Below are positions 1 through 12,039 of a stretch of DNA of 37,648 bases, piece after piece; the stretch's first letter is position 1; the number at the start of each line of letters is the position of its first letter. The translations under genes and the position numbers were made by a program. The notes beneath the pieces are model-generated. The model ran no database searches. It was not told the DNA's origin and saw only the letters and a program-made list of their open reading frames with translations. Source of the DNA: Magnaporthiopsis rhizophila (Eukaryota > Ascomycota > Sordariomycetes > Magnaporthales > Magnaporthaceae); NCBI GenBank assembly GCA_003049465.1, contig PYSS01000193.1:6529-44176 (forward strand), in the 5' to 3' direction.

Positions 1-1984
1 TCAGGATTATTTTGCAAAATATCCTTAAAAATCAAAATTTAAATTAATCAGTTTTAATATTAATTTTTCCTTTATTAAATATAATTGGCTCTTATTTTAT
101 TATTATAAAATTATATGGTTTTATTTTTAATATATTAAAATATTGTACCTTTTTATTATTTTTAGGGAAAAATAATTTTTTTGGGCTTTGCAATTAATTA
201 TAATTTTTATTTTTTGCCTTTTTCAATATATTATTATCCTAATATATTTGTACTGGTTATTAATTGTTATTATTAGGGTTTTTGCTGGTTATTATCGTTT
301 TATTCGTGCCTTTTTTTCGGGTAAATTCCTTAATTTTTTGCTTAAAATGCCCTTTTCCGGTCCCCGGTTGCTTTTATTAAACAAATAAACCCATTTGTTT
401 AGACCTGCATTTTTTTTTTATATAAATTTTGCATTCCGGCTTTTCGTATATCCGGTATATAAAAATTTTTGCTATACATATTATAAAATACGCTAATAAT
501 AGTTTAAAAATTGCTGCAAAACTTTTATAACCTATTTTTGCCATTTACCATTTTGGAAATTAATATTTTTATCATAAGTATTGCACTGGCCCCTTTTTTT
601 TCGTGGAAAAAAATTATGTTTTAGCTTTTTAGCTATATATTATTTATAATTATTGTACAGGTATTTGGCCCAAAAAAATTTATCGTAATGGCCCGTATCG
701 GGGTCCATATTTTTATAATCTAATATATATAATTATGCTAACTGCTAATTTAGGTTCGAAATATTCTTAAATAGTGCCCTATAATAAATAATTAATTAAT
801 TATTTTTTAACCAATCCAAAAACTTTTTTTTATTATTTTGCGCTGGTTTTTTGCACACCAAATTGCTAATAAGTTTAGGTTAGCCCCAAAATTATTAATT
901 TATTTCCGAAAACCTGAATAAGGTGTATATTTTTCGTACTTTTTTTTTGGTTATAAAAGGTTATTTTTTTATATCGATTAATTATTGGTTAAATTTTTGC
1001 TGGAATTTTTTAAAATTAATAATATATTATTTTTTGCTAAATTTGTTATTATTAAAATCTGCCTCCGTAATTTTCCAAAATTTTGTTAAATTTAGCTTTT
1101 TTTTTGGGCTTATAATAAATATATTTGGCCCAAAAATTGTTCCGTTTTTGCATTTATATTTAAATTTTCCTTGGAATTATTAACCAAAATATCCAATATA
1201 TCTTTGCACCGGGCTAATTTTTTAAATTTCCTGTTTTATTTTTCAAATTTTTTCGAAATATACATTATTGCGTTATTTTCTTTTTAAACGTTATAAAATT
1301 GGTGGTTATTTTAACCTTTTTTTTATTACCAATCCAGGATCGGTTAACTTATTATATTACAGCAATTTATTATTTTGGATAATACCCTATAATTTTTTTA
1401 TCAAAATAATAAACTATACAATTTTTATCAAAATAATAAATTTAGCTAAATAATGCTCCAAAATACAAACTTTTTTCTTTCGTTTATTATATTGCCCTGG
1501 ATAAAATCGGAATTGTAGGATCGTATTTTTTTGGCGCATTTTTTTGGCAAAAAACGGCCATTTATCGGTTTTTTTGCGGACAATTTTTTTTAATATATCC
1601 TTTTTTTCCATACTTAAAGCATTTCCTATTTTTTAAATTTTTAAACCTAATATATTTCTGTTCCTTTTGCTGGTATATAATTTTAGCACTAAAATTTATA
1701 AATTTAAAATATATATTATAAGCTATAAATTATTATTATTTTGCTTTTTTTAATTAGTTTTATTATTTTGTACTATTGGTTTGGTTTGCTAAATTTTTTT
1801 CTCGAGGCAATATTTGTATAATTTATTACTAATAGCTATAATAATATAATTAATAAAATTTTTAAATTATTTTTATTTAAACAGCTTATTTTTTATATTA
1901 TTTTTTAGCCTTTAATAAAACTGGATTATTTTAATATCTTTTATTTAATTAAACTTGTTAACCGATTATTAAAATTTGAAAATA

Positions 1985-2490
1985 TAAATTAATACAGGGC
2001 CTTTTTACCAAAACTAAAACAATTTTCTTTCGGCCATTTATTTTTTATTAATTTGCCCGAAAATTTTAGCAACTTTCTCGCCAAACTTTTTAAAATTGGC
2101 AAATACCAGCTTAATTTTTTCCTTAAATTTGTCGTGCCCTTTTAAATAATCAAACCAAATAGATTCGAACCAATTTTTAACCTTACTATCCAAATACATG
2201 GCTGTATAAATAATTTTCTACTTTTCCCGCTAAAAATGATCTCGATAAAACAAAAAATACCCTTTATATTCGGTTATAAATATTTTAATTTTGCTTTTTT
2301 TCCTATCGTACTTATCAGGCAAAAGGAATTTATAAAATTTGACAGTAATATAAAGTTCGGTTTAAGCTTTTTTAAGTTTCTCAATTTTCGTGATAAATGC
2401 TTGCATGGCCGCCGAAAAATCGTTGTACAATTTTCCAGCAATAATAACGCTTTTGGATTTTTTGCCTGCGATTAATATAATTGCTATTAT
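1985..2490 (-). pseudogene. G1 gag capsid-type protein, RIP-degraded
   Basis: The structural protein (gag) of a Ty3/gypsy element, which forms the cytoplasmic particle that packages element RNA. Reading the minus strand from about 2490 down gives a recognisable retrotransposon gag: a segment with LPDKYDRKKSK, then a piece with YTAMYLDSKVKNWFE, then EKVAKIFGQIN. The same order occurs in the copies starting at 18541 and about 25440. Stops interrupt it (after KKA, after RDHF and after INEK), mostly at positions where a sister copy keeps a sense codon. This is the best-preserved of the three gag copies over its first half. It is non-functional. The N-terminus is unclear because no start codon is conserved between copies. 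Confidence 0.75.
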
Positions 2491-2529
2491 TTATTATCTC
2501 CGGTAAATACTAAACAGGATCAGTTAAAA
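2490..2529 (-). other. G1 leader / primer-binding region
   Basis: Directly inside the LTR, on the minus strand, is a block with AACTGATCCTGTTTAG followed by ATTTACCGGAG. It is shared with 18469-18505 and 25328-25362. Its position fits a primer-binding site, but it does not begin with the TGG that pairs with a tRNA 3' CCA end. Confidence 0.5.
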
Positions 2530-3016
2530 TATTACAAACGGTTTTTTGCTTTTAGGGTAGGGTATGCTAAAAAAGGTGCTAAACAGTAACGTTTTTATAA
2601 AATTGCTTGTGCTGGGATTAGGATAATAACAAAAGTTTCGATTACTTGCCCAAGGGGGTGCTTTGGAGCTAATTTAGGTTGATTAATGCTAAAACCTCCG
2701 TTAAAATTACCTAATATAAGGGAAACCCTTCCTTATATACCTGTAGATCTTTATATTATATTTGCGCTATATTTGTTATATTTATAGCAAATATATCACC
2801 GTGCTATATTTGTTATATTTGTAACAGATATATTATCCGTGTTATATTTGTTATGTTTATAGCAGATATATCACCCGTGCTTAGGTAAGTGCCTAGTTAC
2901 GTAACTCCTTCCTGGCCTCGGTTATTCGGCTTTTGGCTTTTATGACTGCGGGGTAAAGGCGTCCCGCTGGGGGTTAGCCCCAGCCCTTCTGTCCCCTGCC
3001 AGCTATGGTCGTAACA
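2530..3016 (-). repeat. 5' LTR of G1 copy a
   Basis: Long terminal repeat of about 487 bp. On the minus strand it begins TGTTACGACC and ends TGTAATA, where other copies end TAACA, so the terminal C has become T. It aligns with LTRs at 15926-16400, 16914-17379, 17998-18468 and 24857-25327. It contains three tandem AT palindromes (about 2763-2880), where the other LTRs have two, followed by a TATA-like stretch (TATATAAGG) that probably marks the promoter. The 3017 side joins G2 sequence. Confidence 0.88.
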
Positions 3017-4330
3017 ATTTTGGCATATATCCGGTTTTTCGGTCGCATTACCGGTGCTACGGGCGCTTTTAACCCTTTTCAGGATATAAAATTCCCTTAT
3101 TCCCGTACTGGCAGCAAAAATAAAATCGGAACGTCCGTTAATCATAACCAGTATTTTTCCTGTTATAAGTTTTGTAAAAAAAATAGGTTGCGCCGGTGCT
3201 TTATTTTAATTTTGCTATGCTTTTTATATAGTTTTTATTTGCTAATATTTCGCTTAGTAGGTTATAATTTTAATAAAAGGCAATTTTTATAATTTTGTTA
3301 AGCTAATTGGTATTATTAAGGTTATATGGATAAAAAGCAATAATAAGCTTTTTTAAAGGATATTAATGTTTTCCTAATAATACACTAACAGGTGCTAATA
3401 GCAGCGATTATTTTATTTTTCCGGACCGGTACCGGATTATTATAACCTAAGCTATTATTAAACTTATTAATATTTTTGTTAATACCAAAACGCGTATTCG
3501 GAGTGCTTATAGCCAAACCGGTTTGTTAAAAGGCCAAAATGTATATAATTTGCCGTTGTTCCGCCGCTATATTTTGTTATTAATTTGCCTTTATAAGCCA
3601 AAGCTTTTAATATTGTTATTTTTTTGTATTGCGCGATTTTGGCTGCTTTTTACCAAAGCTTAATGCTATATTATATTTATTTGGATCCTAAATAATGGGA
3701 TACTTTAAATCTGGTGCGTTGCTTTTTTATCGTTTCTTTATCGGCGCATATATAATTTATTTTTTTCTTAATTACGGTTTTGCGCTAGCAATTTTGATTA
3801 CAATGCCTGGGTTGCCGCTAAGGCCATTTTTAAAGCCGAGTTTATCATTATTTATAATATATATATATATATATATTGCTAATTTTATTAATATATAAAC
3901 GGCAGCATTCTGCTAAGCGGTGGCAGCAGCTAAGGTTAAGCAGAAAGAGGCTAATATTCGGGATAATAATAAAATATTTTAATAATATTACGCTTAATTA
4001 ATTAGCCATTTCCGCAATTATATTATTAATTTTACCGTATAGTTTTATAGCGGTTATTCCCCGGCATTTTTTCGGCGTTTTATTTTTTTTTGCTCTGGTT
4101 TTCCCGATATATTACCGGTGCATATCCTAATAAAAAATAGATAATTAGGGTTTTTTTGGTTCAAAACTGGCTTATTTCGAATATTTATTTGTTCTTTTTT
4201 ATATTTTTGCCTTTTTTGCATTTGTATTGCCCTGTGCTGTCACTGTTATTTTGGATTTTGTTTTTGTTTGGGCCTATTTTTTGGTTTGTATTATACTGTA
4301 ATTTTTTTATCCATTGCGCAAAACTGGCGA
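3017..4330 (-). other. G2 3' region with no recognised domain
   Basis: About 1.3 kb downstream (minus strand) of the chromodomain segment, well conserved with about 32.3-33.6 kb. No known domain was recognised. At 3017-3140 the minus strand reads FIFAA..REFYILKRV..TEKPDI, and the other copy gives FIFAT..KEFHILKRV..TEKPDI, so an extra coding segment is possible. The plus strand also has parallel open stretches, so the coding strand is not settled. An (AT)n run lies at about 3857-3876. Confidence 0.5.
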
Positions 4331-5480
4331 TATCCGGATTATATACCGGTATATCGCCTGGGTTGCGCTATTATTCTGATAAGCCTGATTTATTAAAATA
4401 TTTGGTATGGAAATTTTTAATTGCCTAATTTGCCCTTTTTAGATCGGTATTTGGCTGTTATATTGGTTTATAAAATATTAACCATTTAATTTTATATTAT
4501 AATTTGTTATTTACTGTTTTAAAGTTAAAAATGCTATCGAAATGCTATTTTTTTACCGGTGTTTTATTTGGGTTGTTAGCATTTTTTACCAGACTTACGC
4601 TTATAGCCTGCTTATTATATTCCTTGTTTAATTTTTTTTGCCCCGCTCAATTTGGATTTTCCTTTTAAATTAGGAATATATAAAAAATGGGAAATAGGTT
4701 ATATTATACTGGTAATTTAACAGTTAAAACTTTGGGATATACTTTTATAATTAGAAAAAAACCTATCCATTTTTCGCTAAATTTATTTATCGGTTTAAAT
4801 ATGTTTATATTTTTTGTGCTGATTCAGATAAGGTTTTTTTTTTTAAACGTTCCGGTATTAGTTTGGTGGCAATTGGTTGTTTTTTTGCACTTTTCCTTAT
4901 TAGAGTTTGCTATAGCTTTTATATAGTTTTATATCTTTTGTATTTTGTTAATTATTGTAATTATATTATATAATTTTTTTTTGCTTCGCTAATATATTAA
5001 TAGGTTGTTATTTTTATTTCGGTTTCATTTTTATATATAAATTTTATTTATAATTTGCAAAAAACGGGAATATGCCAGTTATTTTTAATATTTATTATTA
5101 TTAGCAAATTTTGCTAATAATAGCTAATTTATTTAATTATTCTGATAAAAAAAGCAAAATATTCGAAAGTATTATTTTATATAAATATTTAAAATTTTTA
5201 TTTGGCTGTTAAATTTTAGATGGAATGCTAACAAATATTTAAATATTACCCTTAACTTTTAACTTAATTTTTTCCAAAAAATTAAAACAAATTGCTGGCC
5301 TTTATCGGAAACAATTATATCGGCTATACCGTACAAACAATATATTTGCACAAGGAAAGCATTTGCCAAATATCCCGCATCGGTTTTTATTATCGGAATA
5401 TAATAGCGCATTTTTATCAGCTTATCCGCTATAACCATAATATAATAATAAATAATATTTTATTATTTGTATAATAAAAA
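4330..5480 (-). pseudogene. G2 integrase core, C-terminal domain and chromodomain remnants
   Basis: Integrase joins element cDNA to the host chromosome in the nucleus. The minus strand at about 5270-5480 reads MVIADKLIKMRYYIP, then a stretch ending in IVSDKGQQF, which matches the Ty3/gypsy integrase core around its first two catalytic aspartates. Both D residues (IADK and SDKG) are still readable. The matching part of copy b (about 33.6-34.1 kb) has a FPIFYISLIQ-like segment, corresponding to the HPVFHVSLL motif, followed by GQK and a chromodomain tail ending in TKYSNKPGPPE. This supports a chromovirus-type integrase. Multiple stops and frameshifts make it non-functional. Confidence 0.7.
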
Positions 5481-7135
5481 TAGGCTAATATAATCGATAC
5501 ATATATCCGTTTATAAGTAAAAAAGCATAAATAAAATTTTTAATACGCCCGTTAGGAATCCTTTTCTTATTATAGCCATTTTATATAAATAATACCCCCG
5601 AATAAATATATTAATATCCCGCAAAAATTTGGGCCAAAAATATATTTGCTATAGCAAATTCTATATTTTGTTATATCCTGGGTATTTATTTAAACAAAGC
5701 CTATATATTTTATGCAAAATTTGCAACCGTAAGGTATTATTAAATAAAATAAATAGCCTATTTTTATAATAAATCCATTTGTAAATTGCCTTACAATCGA
5801 TTTTTGCCATTTTCATTTATTTTTATACCCAGGCAAAAAACTGGCGTATTAATAAGCTTTGCAAATTAGCAAATATAATTTATACTAAATTTAAAATAAT
5901 ATATATTTTATCGATTAGCATATCGATATATTCTGATATATTAAAAACCCGAAATATTGCCGATTTTTTGCCAGGGCCCTATCGGTTTGCTGAAAATAAT
6001 GTTCGGTAATAAAATGTTATCCTTTTATTATTAAGGTTATATATATCCACCGATTTAATACCAGGTAATTAAAAAAAAATATTTGGGATAATAGCAGTTT
6101 TTTCGCATTTATAAATAATATGGAATCGAAAATTGCTTAAAAATTCCAACGAGCAAACCTACCTTTAATTAAACAATTTTATAATAGCAAAATATTGCAA
6201 ATTTTTATAATTTATCCAAATTTTTATTAATCATTTGGCTTTTTATAGCTTGGATTTTTATTTTTCGAAAATTTTAATAATAATTAAAAGTTTTTTATTA
6301 TAAGTTTTATGATTATATTCCGTTAGGATATATTTAATTAAAAAAAAGGCAACTGGATAATGTATTTTTTTAACGTTTATCTGGAAAAATATATTTTTTA
6401 TAACCTAATTTAATATATTTATTTTGATAATAATTTTTGATACAGGATTATAAAATGCCAGTATAATATCCGAGAAAAATATATCCCAAAATTATCGAAA
6501 TATTATTAAAATCTTATTAATAAACTATTTTGGCCAGTTATTTATGCTTATCAATACAATTAATAAACGGGCTATTGCTAAAAAGCTGCGGATAAATCAT
6601 TTATAAAAATTAGCAAAACCCAAAAAGTATTGAAACTTTTTAAAACTAATAAGTTACTGCCAAAATCGGATCGCTTTAACCTTTTTAAAATCCATCCTGA
6701 TTTCTAACATTAATACAATAAAACCGAGATATTTTATTTTTTTAATATTAAATTTGCACTTTCAAATATCGATTATAAACCCTGTATTGGCATATTTTAT
6801 AATAACCTTTGTAATATACCGCTAATATTTTATTTGGGTCCCGCTATAAATAAAAATATTATCCAAATAAATTATAACGTATCGGTTTAGTGCATTTAAT
6901 AAAATATGGTTAATATAATACTAAAACAAACTCGGTATTTTTATTATTCCAAAATTAATAATTAAATATTTAAATAGCCCAAATTTAATAATAAATATTA
7001 TTTTTTATTTATTTCCGGAAATAATATTCAAATAATTAAATATTGCAGTAATATTTGTTTTTATATACCATTTTGCTTTTGCCAGCACCTAAAATATTTC
7101 CCGGATTAGTAAAATAAAATATTTATTTTTTACCG
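5480..7135 (-). pseudogene. G2 reverse transcriptase (palm part) and RNase H, RIP-degraded
   Basis: These domains copy element RNA into DNA. On the minus strand, 7135 to about 6650 reads through TVKNKYFILLI, then ITAIFNYLNIISG, then YVIIYLDNIFIYS, then KIKYLGFIV, the standard order of Ty3/gypsy reverse transcriptase. The catalytic YLDD box appears as YLDN, a D-to-N change expected from a G-to-A transition. RNase H remnants follow at about 6200-6400, with KKLLIIIKIFEK resembling the KELLAII.AFE motif. The N-terminal part of the same domain resumes beyond the insertion at 10513 and above. Colinear with about 35.0-36.43 kb. Confidence 0.8.
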
Positions 7136-7146
7136 TAATATTAAAT

Positions 7147-7156
7147 CAGCCCTGGT
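7147..7156 (+). repeat. left terminal inverted repeat of the 3.36-kb element
   Basis: CAGCCCTGGT, the exact reverse complement of 10495-10504. Similarity weakens beyond 10 bp: both ends share a GCGG a few bases further in. Confidence 0.7.
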
Positions 7157-10100
7157 ATCCGCGGAAGAAAAGTATAAAAAGGATAGGACACCCACAATGA
7201 TTTTTTTGGTATCCCAGGCAGCAAAACAGGCAATAATAGATTTTACCACTTCCCAACTTTGGGGGATATTATTTCCCTTTTACCTTCCTCTTTTTTCCTT
7301 ATCCAAGCTTTTTGTGGATAATTTCGAGAACTAATACAATGCACAAATTATGCCAGTATTTTTTGTTCTATTATTTTCTTTATTAATAAAAATCCTTATT
7401 TTTATACAAAAGGAATAACCAATATCACCTGCAAATTAGCAATTAGATGATTTTAATATCGTTAATCCCGCAACCGCTAATATTCCTTTCCAATTAACAG
7501 CCAAATTAGTTTTTTTATTTACCCGAAATATTTATTTACCGATAATAAATTTGTTACCGGGGTAAAAAGATTCGAATTTAACAAATATTATACCGTTTAA
7601 AAAAATCACAAAAATAAAACCAAATATTTCCATATTATTAAAAATTAATTTTATAAATGCAATATTAAAAATGCGAAACATTTTGATATCGGAAAGTTTT
7701 ATCCGAATATCGGTCGGATACGGAACCAATTTGCGGTATAGAGATATTTTTATAAATAAAAAGAAAGGTTTTATTATATCGATCAAATAATAACCGAGCC
7801 TAAAGGCTTTTGCAAGAAAATTAAGGCAGATTTTTGGTTTTAGGCAATAAAAGTAACAAATTATAAAGCGTTTTTCGCCTCGTTTAAAACTATTCAGCCA
7901 CAAAATCTGATTTTTATTATAATAATATTAAGATTTATATTAATAATGTTTTTCGGGTATTTGTTCCAAAACATATTAGTTTTAAACTGGACGGAGTATG
8001 GGATTTTTTTATAAAAATTATTAAATGGATACGGAAAAACCTTTACAAAAAATAAGGTATAACGATATAATCCCCCCTTTATATTTGTTTTTTGCTTTGG
8101 AACCCCCCAGGGGATAAGGGTATAATTTTTATTTCGGTACCCTGTGGTGTTTTGCTTGGATATGGCCTTTATTTAACCCTTTTATTTTAAAGGGGCTTCT
8201 GGGGGGACTTTTACCGGCCTGGCCGATATAAGGCTAATATTATTTATTATAAACCGGTTTAAATTATTATATTTATACGGTTTAACCAAATTATTTAAAA
8301 TAATATGGGCCAAAAATTTGGGCTAATATAATTATATAAATAGTTATTAAAATATTTTATTATTTAATAGTATTAAAAAATATTTGGTAATTAATAATAT
8401 GTTTTTAAGTAATAAAAATATGCTTAAATATTATAAGCAAATGCTAAAATATTAAAATAATTTTTTGGTAACCGATAAATATTTGAAAAAAGTATATTTT
8501 AAAAGTTAAGGATTATTTTGCATTTATTTGGCAAATAAGGATTTATATGGGTATTATAATATAAATACGTTTTGGTTGGAAGGAAATTATATATTTGTGT
8601 ATATAATAAAGCCCTTATTTATAAAAAATAAAAGGTAAGGCATACCAGATTTACGAATGGAGAAATTGGAGGTTTTTGTAATACAGATAAAAAAAGGAGA
8701 CGATAGTTTTTTATAATTAATTTTGTTACCAAAATAATATAAAACTGATCTTTTGCATTTTTATGGTAAGCAAAAGATGCTTTTTTAAATTTAAAATAAT
8801 AATAAATGTTTTAAATGTAAATAAATTAAATCGAAATACCGATTAATTAAACACTGTAATAAATACTTTTATTTTAGGCCGATAAAAATTTATATCCATT
8901 TTTATAAAAGTTTTAAACGAAAATACAAAATATAAATAAATACCATTTTATAGTAAAAAATGGCACGTGAAAAAAATATGAAAAAAATATTATATTAAAC
9001 CTTATTTTTTTGGAATAATATAAATTATTTGCATATATCCTATAATATTTAATTTTATAAAATATTGGGATTTACAAATTAATTGGCCGAAATTATAATA
9101 TATTATGTATAGTGAAATGTTAGATCTGGTTTAATAAAATATACAGGCAATATTCATTATTAAAAAAACGGAAAAAATAAGGTTAAGTATTCCAAAAAGA
9201 AAAAATATCATTTATATTATAAATTTAAAATAAAAAATAAAAATTGCCCTTTAAAATACCAAACCCGCCATTGGTTTTTTTCGTAAAAGAAATTATTTTA
9301 ATACCAGTATTGGTATTAAATATAATCCAATAATTTTTAATATAAAAAAAAAGGAATATATACAATAATACGCATATTATAAAAATGCAACATATATATT
9401 TCTATTTAAGCTCTTACACCTTGACAAATTATTTTAAAAGTACCCCGGTCCAACCCATAATAAAATTTAGTGGCAAAAAGAACAAAATTATAATTAGATA
9501 ACCCTGTATGGATTTAAATTAAAAAAGGCGAAAATCTGTTACCAAAATTAATAAGGTTACCGCAAATACTTTTTTTAGTTGCAATAATAGCGGTTATTTT
9601 AAATGCAAATTTATAAATATTTTGGCAATTACCGAAATATCAGCGGTAGCCTTTTCGGGATTTATAAACTATAATAATGAAAAAAGCGTTACGGTATAGC
9701 AAAAACGTTCCGGATAATAATAATAACAATAATAAAAAATATAATAACCAGGCAAAAAGAAAAAATCATACTTATATTTCCAATTTAACAAAAATTATTA
9801 TTTGGAAAAATAGCGCAAAGAAAAAAAAAAGGCCGGCGGTTAATAAATAGGATAATTAAAATAGGTATAATAAATGCACCGATTAATAATACTGCCAACA
9901 ATAACAAAAGTAATGGGCCGTAAAACGGATTATTCTGAAAAAAAAAACAATTAAAATAAAAATAATAATACCGGGCTAATTGCCTGTAGCAATATTAAAA
10001 ATATATTTTAAAAAGGGATAATCTTTAAAACGAAAATAAATAAAATATTTGTTTTTATAAGAGCTGTAATACATATTTAATATAATAATAATATAAAAAT

Positions 10101-10494
10101 AACGGGAAAAATTTATCGCAATAGGAATGCGGTTTGGAATTTATATAAATAAATAATAATTTTGCTTAAAATATTAATGCCAAATAATATCCCTATTTTG
10201 GCAATTTTAAGGTAATTAATGATATAATTAATGGGGCTGTGCGTAAATTATAATTAATAGTATTGCATTTGCAATAAAGGTGTTTGATTTAAACAAATGC
10301 GATTGGATACATATAAATTAATAATAAGTGGTTATATAATAGTGTTTCAAAATTAAACTATTTCGAAACCGAGTATTGCAGGATACCAGAAGCAAATTTA
10401 TTTCACCATAATAATGCATTATATAACCCTAGCAATCCCCAAAGCACCCCGGAACAACCCACTCCACCATATGCAGGACACCAGAATACCGCGC

Positions 10495-10504
10495 ACCAGG
10501 GCTG
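10495..10504 (-). repeat. right terminal inverted repeat of the 3.36-kb element
   Basis: ACCAGGGCTG, pairing with 7147-7156. It is followed by TAACATTA, the putative right copy of the target duplication. Confidence 0.7.
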
Positions 10505-10512
10505 TAACATTA

Positions 10513-11552
10513 TTTAGGCTCCGGTAATTAATATATATTTAAATTCCCCCCCCCCCCTGGTTTTTTAATTAAAAGGATTAGGGCTGCCGCTAGTAATATA
10601 CTGGGGGAAATAAAGCTTTTTAGCAAATATTTATCCAGGTATTTCCTTATTATATATAATTTTTATTATAATATAGCTTAATTATAAAAATACGGTAATA
10701 TTTTGCCGGGTAACAGTTTGATTTTATAATTAAATAGCTTATACAGCGGAAAAATATCGGCATTTTATAGGAAAAAGCAATTAGCAAAATCGTGCAGTTT
10801 TTAGGGAAATTTTTTCAGGATCTTTTTTATTATAACAAATAATTTGCCATTCAAATATTTTTAAATATCCTTATTAAAAACCCCCCATAAATATAACATT
10901 TTTTCGATCCATTTTTGAAAAGCTTAAACCTTAAATTTAAATTTTGTGCCTTTAAAAAGCTTTTATATTTAAAAAATGTTTCGGAGGATCGCTATTGCCA
11001 TTTTTCCGGTAAAACTGTCGAACAACCGGTAATTTAATAAATTATCTCCTTTTATAAGCGCAAAAAATCCCTTCCAAATTATTTGCTAAATATATATATA
11101 TTTTTTTACTTGCAAAAGGTCAGAGAATTAGGTACACCTAAAAAACGGATATTTATATCAGCAATTGGCAGTTTCTCGGTTTCCGCCAATATCATACCGT
11201 TTATATTTAATATTTTTGCTGCCCAATCGATTATTAAATTATAATATCAAAATTATAACAGTTCCAAAATAACATTTAAACCCCCTAATAATTAGTAATA
11301 AAAACCATAATTTTTGTAATATTTCCAAATATATGTATTATTTTATTATATTTTGTAATGTATTTTACCAGTGATTTGTTGGCAAATTAAAAAAGTTTTG
11401 GCTCGGAAAATTAAAATTTTGGCAACTTATAAATATATACAAATATACTATCGATAAATACCCAAAGGAACATTTTATATCGACCAATAATTAATAAAAT
11501 ATTGGTCGATTTTTATATAAAAAAAGCAAAATATTGAAAAAAAAAACGTTCT
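10513..11552 (-). pseudogene. G2 protease and reverse transcriptase N-terminal remnants
   Basis: Continuation of the G2 polyprotein on the minus strand, upstream of the insertion. At about 11140-11300 a segment with IDWAAK, a KILNINGMI-like piece and AETEKLPIADINI sits where gypsy elements have the end of the aspartic protease and its linker. At about 10530-10740 the strand reads YKIKLLPGK, then IRKYLDKYLLKSFI, then KKPGGG, matching the start of reverse transcriptase. The codons for KKPGGG have become a run of 12 C on the plus strand (10546-10557), against 8 C in copy b (36462-36469), which shifts the frame. No catalytic protease triplet is readable. Confidence 0.72.
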
Positions 11553-11557
11553 ATTAA

Positions 11558-11666
11558 TATCACGGGACTAAACCAAGGCAGTACCCATTACACCAAAGCA
11601 AAAGGGAATATTATCATATCCGGGGCTATAATATATTTGGTCCTTATAAGGAATCGTACCGTGACA
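11558..11666 (-). repeat. TRIM terminal direct repeat (left)
   Basis: Begins TATCACGGG and ends CGTGACA. It differs from the right repeat mainly by transitions. It contains a GGATATGATAATATTCC-like segment on the minus strand. Confidence 0.85.
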
Positions 11667-12039
11667 ATACTCCACCCTTATGTTACAATTATCCTCAATT
11701 GCACAAATGCACAATTAAAATCAGTTTTTGCATAAGGTTTGCTTTTTAAAGGCGCTGCATAAGCAGGGTGCTGGCACTGGCGCTACGCAAGCAAAGCGCT
11801 GGCGCCCGTGCATTATAATGCACGTGCCACGGGGTTAATCGCTTAATAAACCCCCCTGAAAAGCCTCAATCGGCTTTTCGAATCGTTAAAACCAATTGCC
11901 CTGCCCCCGGCAAAAAAAGCGCCACAGGTGGTATCACGTGCGCGTTGCGCCACCCAAATGCCACGCCACGAACAAAAACCTATGCGCGCAACCGTGCGGG
12001 GAATTGAACTCGAGCAACCCAAAGTTAGATATAACAAAT

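Larger units (their letters stand above)
1..3016 (-). mobile_element. Ty3/gypsy retrotransposon family G1, copy a (5' part, cut by window edge)
   Basis: A minus-strand LTR element whose 5' LTR lies at 2530-3016 and whose body runs left past base 1. The conserved block that follows the LTR in other G1 copies (AACTGATCCTGTTTAG, then ATTTACCGGAG) is present at about 2490-2529, and a degraded gag follows at about 1985-2490. From 1 to about 1900 I see only AT-rich remnants; around 1080-1180 the minus strand resembles the post-gag part of the copy at 26.7-26.9 kb. The element sits inside an older G2 element, because sequence right of 3016 joins smoothly to G2 while the G2 copy at 32.3 kb continues further left. 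Stops and A/T drift are consistent with RIP. Membership in G1 is well supported by shared LTR, leader and gag. Confidence 0.85.
7147..10504. mobile_element. 3.36-kb element with 10-bp TIRs, hAT-like, inserted in G2 reverse transcriptase
   Basis: G2 copy b is continuous where copy a is split, so 7144-10504 is an insertion. Its ends are CAGCCCTGGT (7147-7156) and ACCAGGGCTG (10495-10504), perfect 10-bp inverted repeats. The flanks TAATATTA (7136-7143) and TAACATTA (10505-10512) differ by one C/T and look like an 8-bp target duplication; three extra bases (AAT) separate the left flank from the inverted repeat. An 8-bp duplication with ends starting CAG is typical of hAT transposons. A 5-bp reading (TATTA/CATTA) is also possible. 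I could not recognise a transposase: the interior is saturated with stops on both strands. A 123-codon minus frame at 7532-7903 matches nothing I know and I do not call it a gene. The end segments (7147-7330 and 10430-10504) keep much more CpA than the interior. Confidence 0.6.

Noticed and set aside
2897..3145. 82-codon minus frame across 3016
   Set aside because: It joins LTR sequence of G1 to G2 sequence across an insertion junction, so it is chimeric. Only the G2 portion (3017-3140) carries a conserved peptide.
7532..7903. 123-codon minus frame in the 3.36-kb element
   Set aside because: The longest frame in the track, but without family motifs or a conserved start, in a stretch with stops on all other frames. 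Considered as piggyBac or hAT transposase and not supported on either strand.
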